The position numbers were made by a program, and so were the translations under genes. Positions 23,251-32,100 of a DNA stretch of 37,671 nt are shown here, one piece after another. The notes beneath the pieces were generated by a model that saw only the letters and a program-made list of their open reading frames with translations, was not told the DNA's origin and did no database searches. Each line of letters begins with the position of its first letter. The stretch's first letter is position 1. Source of the stretch: a virus; IMG/VR virus record IMGVR_UViG_3300032164_000034, positions 1 to 37,671 of that record, one strand, 5' to 3'.

Positions 23251-26200
23251 CAGCAGCGAGCATACAGTCAAGCTGTCAGCGGACTTCTCCGACTTCGTTC
23301 GCAATGCGAACAAGGCCGGGAAGAAGTCCGCTGAGGCCATCGGCAAGGCTATCGAGGCTGGGGTCTCATCGCACTCGGTACAAGCCTACCAGAAGGCAAA
23401 CAAGATCTACGAGAAGCTGACTCGGGCATCTGTAAAGGAGATGGCACAGTACGAGTCTAACTTGAAAACCAAACTGAGCGGCGAGACAGAACAGAAGCTC
23501 AGGAACTCCATCAAGAACATCGCCAAGCTCACTCAAGAGCTTCAAGACATCACCCTAGACGATGATGCCAGGAAGAGGAAGCAAGCTGAGAAAAAGTCTT
23601 TCCAGGAGAAGTGCAAGAACCTGAGCAAGTTGAGTGACACTTCGGAGAAGGACATCAAGACCCAGATGGCTGCGTTGATGTCCGGTATGCGAAAGGCAGA
23701 TAAGGAGCATCAGGCTGACGATCAGAGGGCAAGTCGGAGGATGAAGGCCAACACTGAACTGTTGAGGGTTCAGAACAAGCTTGCCCATGTGTTCAAGGGG
23801 GAACTTGTATCCGGGGCTAGTGAACTCAACTCCGGTCTGGAAAGTGCCCTGACCAAGTTCAAGGACGGTATCTCGAACATCGACATTGGTTCGATGATTT
23901 CCGGTGGTGCCTCGGCTCTAGGGAAGGGGCTGGGGGGAGCCGCAGAGTCCCTGGGGGCGCTCGGCGGGGCTGGGGGTGCCCTCGGAGGATTGGCCTCGGC
24001 ACTAGGCGGTGTAGCCCTAGTCCTCGGACCCCTGGTCATCGCCTTCGGGCTCTTTGCCGGTGTCATGTTCGGCATCGACAAGGAGGTCAAAGAGTTCAAC
24101 AAGACAGCAATCAACGCATTTGGTACCCGAAGCGTGTTCGCTCTGGGTGGTGGGAACATAGAGGCAGGTCTCACGACTCTAAGGCACGCCACGCAGGACT
24201 TGAACAAGACACTCGGGCTCACCTCCGAAGAGGCCATGGGCGTGTTTGATGCCCTCGACGCTGGGGGTATATCTCTTAATCGCCTCACGAAGGGTGCCGC
24301 CGCTGGGGCGGCCCAGGAGAAAGTTCTGGGGGAAGTGCTCCGGCAGACAGCCTCAGCAGCCAAAGCTCTCGGGGTCGGAGTCAGTGAGTTCACGAGCCAC
24401 CTCGCTGAGTACGCGAACGAGACTGCAAACTCCTTGGAGAGTGTCACGGACCAGTTCGCCCTGGTGTCGAAGCAGGCTCTGGACGCAGGGTTCTCTACTC
24501 GCCGGTTCTACTCGCTGATCACTCAGGCAGCATCGGGCCAGGCTTCACTCAATACGCACCTCTCCACGACGGGCGATTTGCTCATCAAGATGGCCAAGGC
24601 CATCGGAGACAAGGCTGCGGCAGAGATGATTGGTGGGGCGTCTGCTTCGTTCAAGGACATGAGCACTCAAGATCGGTACAAGACGATCATGACGACCGGC
24701 GCAGGCCGGACGAAGGATATCCTCAAGGGGAGCGCAGAGCGTCAGGCCAGCACCTTTACAGCCGACCTGAAGGCACTTGGGAAGAACTCTGAACTCGCCA
24801 AATCTCTCAAGATGGCAAGGGATGCTGGCGTCACGTTGTCTCCCGAAGCTCTTGCGGATGTGTCTGGTGAGAAGCTCGTGAAAGAGCTTGCCTCGATGAC
24901 TACAGCGCAGCAGTCCACGCTCATGTCGTCTCTTACGAGTTCTTCAGACAAGACGGTCTCTGATTTGGGTCGGAGATTGGATCAGCTTACTACGGTCAGC
25001 CGTGGCACCACGGGGAGCATGGCTGACATGTCCACTGCGCTGGGTGGGCTCGATCCAGGTGCAGCTATCGCCATGAAGCTTTCGAGCGCGATGGCGATCC
25101 TTGGGAGGCCGCTGGATGAATTGACGGGCGTAGACCGGATGGCTGCCGAGTCGATCACTGGGCTGACCGGTTCGCAGATGGAGCAGTACCAGGCTCTAGC
25201 CAGAGTCTCCAAGGGTAACTTTGCTCTGCTGGAGAACACAGCGGACGACATGAAGACGATGTCCAAAACGGACAGGGAGGCTCTTCAGGCTGATCAGGAT
25301 ACGCGGTTCGGTGCTCACATGGACGAGAACGGGAAGGTCGTCACCAAGAGCGGGGCAGAGATTGCGAACGCGATGGAACTCATGTCCTCCACTGTCGCCG
25401 CGAGTCCAGACGAGATCAAGGACATCAAGGACGAGAACACTGTCCTCGCTGAGGACGCTCTTGACGAGACAATGACGATCTCGGACGTGCTCCAGAATGA
25501 GATCACCCAGTACCTGCGTGGCATCTACGAGGATGTGGGCCTCCCCTTGCTTGACATCATCGAGGGCATGATGGGGACCTCGGAGGCAAAGCGAGCTAGG
25601 CACGAGACGACTGCCTTCAAGAAGTCTCTTGCTAGATCCACACGGGAGTCTATGGGAGAGAAGCGGACTGCGGAGCGCACTATTTCGACGCTCGAAAGAA
25701 AGACAGACCGCACCGAAGAAGAAGATGCTGAACTTGAGCGCGCTCGCGGCACTGTGGCAGTTGCAGACGCGAGGATCGCCGCTGCGGATGAAGCCAGAAC
25801 CAAAATTGAAGGCGGTGTAGATGAGGCTGGGAATGCCATCGCCCCAGATCTTTCGGCTCTCGCAGACACCTTTGACTACTATCTTGAGGGTAGTGATCGT
25901 GCCTACTCCACTGAAGAGGAGGCTCGGGCGGCAATGACCCCTGAGCAGTTGGCAAATGAGTCCTCTAATATAGGTCCAGGAATGTTCGGTGGTGGTGAGT
26001 ACATCACGAAGTCGGCTGCCCACCACACCTCTGGCAGTGTTGCTGCTGGAGGTCTCCTTGATAGCGCGGAGACCGCTGCCGTCCGTAGGATTAGGGCTGA
26101 CAGGGCAGCGGCGGCTGAGGCAACTGGCGCACCTGGTGCGCCAGTTGTGGTCACACCGCCTGGTGGAGCCCCAACTACAGCCCCAACTGTTCCTGGAACA

Positions 26201-27061
26201 GTAGCGCCTGCCCCCATCGCCTTGGTCGCACCGACCGCACCGACCACAACGGCAGCACCTGCTGTAGCGCCTTCGGTTGTGTCCGATGCTACGTCTGGGA
26301 TGGCTGAGGCACCTGTCGCTGTCGAAGATGCGTCCGCTCTTGCCAGGGAGGACGCAGAAGAGACTCGAAAAGCACACGAGAAAGCTGTCGAGACTGGGAC
26401 CAAAGCAGTCGTCAAGGCTCTCACGAAGGACGTGAAGCTCGGGAACTCGCTTGCACGGAGCAATCTCCCCGACGCGATTGGGGTTGCGATCATCAAGGCC
26501 CAGACGATTCATGACATCGAGGCGCTGGCCCTCGCGGCAGGTTTGAGTCCTGAGGACACAGCCAAAACCGTCTCCGAGTTCATGGAGAAGGGAACTGTCT
26601 CTGGGGGCCTTCAGAAGGCTCTTGGAGACCTCCCTGAGACATCCAAGAGAGCCCTAGATACTCTATCGGGTGGTCTGGGTGTCAATCTGGGCAGTGCTGG
26701 CGTCCAAGGTGGTCCGTCAGCGGCCCCCATCTACGGGAGCGGTCGCAGATTTGGGACGGGGGCGTCGGCGGAGGCTCCAGATCCTGATTCTGCTGTTGCA
26801 GACTCGGATGTCACAACTCCTGGGGTAGAGGACTTCCTCTACCGTGGTGACGGCGTTCGCGGGACAATCACACCGATCGACACGGCAGATGATGTCATCG
26901 GCATGAAGCGTGGTGGAGCTATCGACCGTGCCACTGGCGGCTCTGGTGGCTCTGTCACTGTGAACATCTACGGCGGCGACGAGCGCCGCGTCTTCGACGT
27001 GGTGAAGCGAGTCTTGTCGCAGTCTGGGATTGGCCCAGGACGAGTGACAGCGCGTGCCTAA
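23243..27061 (+). CDS. Tail tape measure protein
   Basis: The protein is 1272 residues. The N-terminal 200 residues are long Lys/Glu-rich helices with coiled-coil character (SVQAYQKANKIYEKLT, then QKLRNSIKNIAKLTQELQD). A Gly/Ala-rich stretch leads to a hydrophobic helix at about 252-278 (VALVLGPLVIAFGLFAGVMFGI). Helical repeats with Ser/Thr-rich turns follow. The C-terminal third has a coiled coil (near 800-860), a Pro/Ala/Thr linker (near 955-1020) and a Gly-rich end (GGSGGSVTVNIYGGD). This layout, together with its place between tube and baseplate genes, makes it the tape measure that sets tail length, consistent with a tail of roughly 190 nm at 1.5 angstrom per residue. The final GTG of the next gene overlaps its stop. 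Confidence 0.85.
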   Translation: MANSSEHTVKLSADFSDFVRNANKAGKKSAEAIGKAIEAGVSSHSVQAYQKANKIYEKLTRASVKEMAQYESNLKTKLSGETEQKLRNSIKNIAKLTQELQDITLDDDARKRKQAEKKSFQEKCKNLSKLSDTSEKDIKTQMAALMSGMRKADKEHQADDQRASRRMKANTELLRVQNKLAHVFKGELVSGASELNSGLESALTKFKDGISNIDIGSMISGGASALGKGLGGAAESLGALGGAGGALGGLASALGGVALVLGPLVIAFGLFAGVMFGIDKEVKEFNKTAINAFGTRSVFALGGGNIEAGLTTLRHATQDLNKTLGLTSEEAMGVFDALDAGGISLNRLTKGAAAGAAQEKVLGEVLRQTASAAKALGVGVSEFTSHLAEYANETANSLESVTDQFALVSKQALDAGFSTRRFYSLITQAASGQASLNTHLSTTGDLLIKMAKAIGDKAAAEMIGGASASFKDMSTQDRYKTIMTTGAGRTKDILKGSAERQASTFTADLKALGKNSELAKSLKMARDAGVTLSPEALADVSGEKLVKELASMTTAQQSTLMSSLTSSSDKTVSDLGRRLDQLTTVSRGTTGSMADMSTALGGLDPGAAIAMKLSSAMAILGRPLDELTGVDRMAAESITGLTGSQMEQYQALARVSKGNFALLENTADDMKTMSKTDREALQADQDTRFGAHMDENGKVVTKSGAEIANAMELMSSTVAASPDEIKDIKDENTVLAEDALDETMTISDVLQNEITQYLRGIYEDVGLPLLDIIEGMMGTSEAKRARHETTAFKKSLARSTRESMGEKRTAERTISTLERKTDRTEEEDAELERARGTVAVADARIAAADEARTKIEGGVDEAGNAIAPDLSALADTFDYYLEGSDRAYSTEEEARAAMTPEQLANESSNIGPGMFGGGEYITKSAAHHTSGSVAAGGLLDSAETAAVRRIRADRAAAAEATGAPGAPVVVTPPGGAPTTAPTVPGTVAPAPIALVAPTAPTTTAAPAVAPSVVSDATSGMAEAPVAVEDASALAREDAEETRKAHEKAVETGTKAVVKALTKDVKLGNSLARSNLPDAIGVAIIKAQTIHDIEALALAAGLSPEDTAKTVSEFMEKGTVSGGLQKALGDLPETSKRALDTLSGGLGVNLGSAGVQGGPSAAPIYGSGRRFGTGASAEAPDPDSAVADSDVTTPGVEDFLYRGDGVRGTITPIDTADDVIGMKRGGAIDRATGGSGGSVTVNIYGGDERRVFDVVKRVLSQSGIGPGRVTARA
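26121..26147. repeat. 27-bp perfect palindrome inside the tape measure gene
   Basis: CAACTGGCGCACC (26121-26133), a single T, then GGTGCGCCAGTTG (26135-26147). The arms are fully complementary. It encodes part of the Ala/Pro linker (ATGAPGAPV), so it is also coding. As a transcript it forms a strong hairpin. It may be chance in a low-complexity linker or a site for a DNA-binding protein. Confidence 0.85.
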
Positions 27062-27719
27062 CCAACGCTCAATCATCAGGTCTGCCTTCGAGTCCGCCCA
27101 GGACGAGTTCTTGGGCCTGGGCAAGCGCCCCGTCGTCTTCGACATCATGGCCCCAGGCAGCGGCACTTCCCTCCTGGGTGAAGACCTCAAGCTGGTTCTC
27201 CACGTCAATCCAAGCTCGATGCAGTTCAGCTACACGAAGGTCATCGAGCGTCAGCAGACACTTGGTGGCTTCGTTGAGTACCACTGGGGAAACTCCCCGG
27301 CTGAAGTCTCTCTCAGTGCAGCGACAGGTGGCTTTGTCAGACTGTTCACAGGGCTCTCCAACATCACGGGCGTGACGCCCTCGAACTCAAGCATCCTGCC
27401 CACGTCCATGCAGGCGACAGACACGGGCGGCACCCGCCGAGACACGATCGCCTACGACAAGTATCTGGACCTCCTGGCCCTCTTCAAGAACAATGGGGCG
27501 ATCTACGATGCCTACGGGAGCATCGCTCTACAGGGGCAGATCTTGATGATGTTCGACGGTGGCATGTGGTGGGGCTACTTCACGACCTTCTCGGTCGAAG
27601 AGACGGCGGAAAAGCCGTACCAGTTCGCCATCACAGCGGCCTTCTCCGTGGACAAGGAGAAGCACACCCTCCGCACGATCAACGTGCCCCTCGTCCCCAT
27701 GCCTAGGACTGGTACCTGA
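27054..27719 (+). CDS. Baseplate protein (first of two related copies)
   Basis: The protein is 221 residues from GTG 27054, overlapping the tape measure stop. Core motifs are LVLHVNPSSMQFSYTKVIER, GGFVEYHWGNSPAEVSLSA and MMFDGGMWWGYFTTFSVEE then FAITAAFSVDKE. The same plan (NPxxxxxSxxK, then W-G-x-x-x-x-x-V-S, then YVGHMDSFSYSEEE) is seen in the next gene, so the two are distant paralogues. It lies directly downstream of the tape measure, where baseplate genes normally are. The exact wedge or hub role is not resolved. Confidence 0.7.
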   Translation: MPNQRSIIRSAFESAQDEFLGLGKRPVVFDIMAPGSGTSLLGEDLKLVLHVNPSSMQFSYTKVIERQQTLGGFVEYHWGNSPAEVSLSAATGGFVRLFTGLSNITGVTPSNSSILPTSMQATDTGGTRRDTIAYDKYLDLLALFKNNGAIYDAYGSIALQGQILMMFDGGMWWGYFTTFSVEETAEKPYQFAITAAFSVDKEKHTLRTINVPLVPMPRTGT

Positions 27720-27721
27720 CC

Positions 27722-29101
27722 ATGCCCGATCCTCTCAGGATTCAGCCAGCCAGGTTCTTCGAGCACCTCCCGACCGCTCAGAACTTCGAGCGTGAGTACG
27801 AGGTTCAGAACACGATCCCAATCGACGGGGCGAAGGCGAGCCTCAAGGCGTTCTCTCCGTTCGTCATGCGGGTACTCCCACCGCTGGTTCTCGGGGACAC
27901 TTTCAACACCCTCGGTGTCTCACGCGACCGTTCGATCCCTCCCGTCGGGAGACGCGGAGAACTCACGGATCAGATTCGCGAGAAAGAACTAGACATCACG
28001 GAGGCGCGCAACCCCAGCCCTCCAGACACAATTGCCACCATCCCTACTCTGGAGAGAGAGCGTGACGCCCTACAGGCAGAGCTTGATGCTCTACCTGCTG
28101 AGGTGGCCACCAGCACACCGCGAACGGACTACGCAGGTGCGATCCGTGGGCTCAATCAGCGGAGGTCGGCCTCGGAAGCCACCTATCAGGACGACGTGAA
28201 CCGGGGGACTGCAATCCCAGGATTGTCTGCCGCATCCGCTCGGGACATTGACGAGTTCATCTCGAACTCAGCCAGGAATCAGGCGATCTCCAGGAACGTC
28301 CCGGCTTCGAGTCACCTCAGGATCGTTCCGGCCCTCTCCAATGATGCAGCGGCCCTCTCAATCTTGCTGCAACTCAAGCAGATGATGGACATCCCACCCA
28401 TCTGCCTCTACATCAATCCGACCAACTTCACGGTCAGTCACGCGAAGATCGCCCAGTTCCAGGAGCGGTCTCGGTACGGGTACATCTACCAGGCGTGGGG
28501 CGAAGAACTCACGAAGGTCAGCTTCTCCTGCCAGATTGGAGCGTTCATCGCCGGAAGAGGCAGTCGCACCCAAACAGGGGTGGCCTCTGGCGTCCAGTAC
28601 GCCTCGAAGCGAGACTCCGCGAGCTTCCAGCAACTCATGTCTGTCTTTGGCCTGTACCAGAGCAGCGGCTACATCCAGGACACGACAGCGAACTCAACAG
28701 GTCGGAGGTCCAGGGCGAACCTGCTCGTGGGGAACACGTCGATTGAGTACGACCAGACCGTGTACGTTGGCCACATGGACTCGTTCTCCTACTCGGAGGA
28801 GGAGACCATCCAGAACGGCGGGATCAAGTTCGACATCGAGTTCACGGCGGTCAAGGTCTACGACGTGGCCCAGCCGAAGTCGTCCATCTCCCCTGAGAAC
28901 TCCCCCAGCAACTTCTACAACCCCTCCTCAGGGTTCTCACCCTCCGGGGGTTCAAGGCTCTCCAGGACGTTCCTGGGGACAGGGCCGACCACATTCCTCA
29001 CGGCTCCCACGATCGGTGGTGCTCCGGCTCAGCCCTGGTCTGGTGCCGCAGTAGGTCTTCCATCGGAGACCGGTAGCGTGATCACTACCCGGCGGACCTG
29101 A
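27722..29101 (+). CDS. Baseplate protein (second related copy, with inserted coiled coil)
   Basis: The protein is 459 residues, 2 bases after the previous stop. The core LYINPTNFTVSHAKIAQF, YIYQAWGEELTKVSFSCQI and YVGHMDSFSYSEEETIQNG parallels the previous gene. The N-terminal third carries an extra segment with helical coiled-coil character (GELTDQIREKELDITEA, then LERERDALQAELDAL, residues about 78-135). The C terminus is Ser/Pro/Gly-rich and probably flexible. It is likely a baseplate component that forms an extended partner of the smaller copy. The 47-base gap after it contains TAGGGT (29137-29142). Confidence 0.7.
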   Translation: MPDPLRIQPARFFEHLPTAQNFEREYEVQNTIPIDGAKASLKAFSPFVMRVLPPLVLGDTFNTLGVSRDRSIPPVGRRGELTDQIREKELDITEARNPSPPDTIATIPTLERERDALQAELDALPAEVATSTPRTDYAGAIRGLNQRRSASEATYQDDVNRGTAIPGLSAASARDIDEFISNSARNQAISRNVPASSHLRIVPALSNDAAALSILLQLKQMMDIPPICLYINPTNFTVSHAKIAQFQERSRYGYIYQAWGEELTKVSFSCQIGAFIAGRGSRTQTGVASGVQYASKRDSASFQQLMSVFGLYQSSGYIQDTTANSTGRRSRANLLVGNTSIEYDQTVYVGHMDSFSYSEEETIQNGGIKFDIEFTAVKVYDVAQPKSSISPENSPSNFYNPSSGFSPSGGSRLSRTFLGTGPTTFLTAPTIGGAPAQPWSGAAVGLPSETGSVITTRRT

Positions 29102-29148
29102 TTCCTGTGCTCTAGGCTGCCTATCCTTTCGTGGTGTAGGGTTCAAAC

Positions 29149-32100
29149 GTGTCCATTCTGAACAGACCCTATGCGGGGACGTGGGGGGAAAACCGCAGGA
29201 AAATCGTCCAGTACACCCCGGATGCGCTCGTCTACCTGAACGGGGACACGGGCCTGGCGGGGTGTGCGACCTGCCACCACCGGATTGACGTACAGCAGTT
29301 CGTCACGTCTGTCTCGGTGGACGCAGGGGTGGACCCAGGGGCTAGCTCATCGAGCATCACCCTCTCGATCCCCAGGCACTACGGGGACTCAATCTTCAGG
29401 GACGGGAACACTCTCCTTCGCACTGGGCTTGAGGTCCATGTGTACTTCCGTGGCTACTTCCCGATGACCGGGATGGCCGACTCGGACTCAGATCCTGATG
29501 CCTCAATCGTCGCCGGGGTCAATCTCTCGGACATCCCCCAGTACCCCTACTACCCGGTCTTCCACGGGGTAGTCACTGGCGTCTCCCACGAGTACTCGGG
29601 CGGCTACTACTCAGCGTCGCTGACCTGCTCGGGAATGCTGCACTTCTGGCAGTACATGACGATCGCCTCGAACGGATCGTTCTTCGGAGCCCGCCCAAAC
29701 AACTCTGGGGTCAGGACCAATCTTCGAGGTCACGTCTTCACTGGGATGAGCCCGTTCGCGATCATCTACAGCCTCTACCAGAACACCCTCGGTTCGGCGG
29801 CAGGCGTTGGGTTTGCTCTCCAGAGCCGGACGAACATGCAGGCGATCTCGTCTGCTACGGGCGACTCCAGCTACGCGATGGTTCAGCAGTACTGGGAGCG
29901 CAGGTTCCTTCAGGGGATGTACCGGCTCAGAATGCACGGAGCGTCAGGGCAACTCTTCTCAGGCTCGACGCAGGCATACCTTGCTAGGCTTGGTGGACGG
30001 CAAGCTCGGATTCTCTCTGTTGTCACGGGCAACAACCGCAGCGAACGCGACCCTCTGGCTTCAAGCGCAGAGGAGTTCAATCTGATCGACCGGGACGGGG
30101 CAGGTCGGATCAATCGAGGCGCAGACCTCAGGTCCCTAGCGGGGACCAGCGGTAGTGCGACCGACCACGGCGTGGTCGTCCCGCAGATGCAGGCATTCGT
30201 CAACGACATTTCCCAGTGGGGTCAGGTCAGTCTCTTCGAGACGACCTACGAGACCAAGCTCGACATTGCCACGCAAGTCTCGAACATCTGTGGCTACGAG
30301 TTCTACCAGGACATGGACGGGGACTTGGTGTTCAAGCCACCCCTCTACAATCTGGATACCTCGTCGTCGCGAATCTACCGGATCGAGCCCGAAGACATCG
30401 TTTCAATCTCGTTCACGGAGGCTGAGCCAGAAGCCACCTGGGCCACCGTGAGCGCCGGGCCGTTCCAGAACATGCGCGGCGTCGTGGACGAAGCAGAGTT
30501 CGGGGTTCGAGCCACCTACTACGACTACCGGCTCATCGCGCAGTTTGGTTGGCGTGAAGGTTCGATGGAGTCGAACTACTACTCGAACGCCAGGTCAGCC
30601 TTCTACGCAGCGGTCGCGAACCTTGACAAGCTCAATCAGGGAATGAACTCGGCCTCAGTCACGATCCCCCTGCGGCCTGAGATTCGACAGGGCTTCCCTG
30701 TCTTCATCCCCCACATCGACTGCTTCTACTACGTTCAGTCGGTCAGCCACTCCTTCTCTTACGGAAGCGCCTGCACGACCACTCTGAATCTGATCGCCCG
30801 TCGCCGGAAGTACATCCCACCGGGTGACCCGGCTATTCCTGGTATCGCTGGGATCACTCTCGAACAGACGACGAACCCTCCGAAGCCGGTTCAGTACCTC
30901 GACAGCAACATCCCTCGGATCTTGGGTTTCCCGAACGTCGTCATGGCGCTCGACCCGACGCGCATCAACCCCCTCTTCTTCGTCCTCGGACTGGATGCTG
31001 AAGAAGACAGAAGTGACGTTCACAGAGCCGGGTCTGATTCAATCAGACAGGCACGGCAAGAACTCCTAGCGTCGAACTTCGCTCAAATTCTCGTGAGTGA
31101 GGGTGTCCTCGGTATGGGACCCGCACCCGCTCCGGCCACCTCAGCGGCAGTGGATGCAGCCCTCGCATCTTTTGACAGCGCAAGGGCTCCTACCACTTCA
31201 GCCGTCACCCCTGCTGCTCCGACACCACCAGAGCCTACTGCGACGGCAGCAGAGGTCACCTCTGCGGCTCCAGACACTACATCTGGGGGCCGAGAGAGTG
31301 TCATATTGGGGGATTGGCACATCTTGGTTGCAGATCGTCAAAATGTTCGGGTTACTGCTGAACAACTTAGATTGGGGCTGGCTCGCCTCATCACCGCACG
31401 AAGGTCCCTTCGTACAAGCGTCACAAACATTGATGCGGAGATCCAGACACAAGAACACACCATCGAGGAGAACAGCACTGGCACCGGTAGTCGTGCGGCG
31501 ATAGACGCTGCAACCGCTGAGATCGAACGTCTTCGCACTGAGGCAGCCACCATCAACGCCTTCTTGGCAGATGGGACCATTGCAGAGAATGGGTTTTTGG
31601 TTTTTGGTGCCGGGCAACGAGCGACCATCTCTGGAAATACCGAGCTTGTGAATTTCCTCATCGGTCTGGTCCGTCAGAGGAACCCGAGCACGGCAAGTCG
31701 TGACATGAGCATGGATGCTACGGGGACGATCAACAACTCAGCGAACATCCTCGACCTGTTGAATGACCGAAAGTCAGCTATGGGGATCAACACTCCCGGC
31801 TACTATCGGTACTACTCGTCGGCCCATCCGAACCCCGATCAGCAGGGGTATGCGCCTCTTGCAACTAGCACCACGGAGGGGGCAGCGAGGCGTGGCGTTG
31901 TGGATGAAGCTGAGACAGGGACACCCGAGAGCCTCGCCTCGGCTGACAGGAGCAGCCCAAGGTCCGCTGCCATCAGCCCGGAAAGGCGAGCCGAACTGGA
32001 GAGTGAGATATCCAGATTGGATGCCAACATCACACAAATGGAAGACTTCGTGGCTGTGGGGACCAACCCACAATCTGACCTCGATACGCTTATCTCCCAA

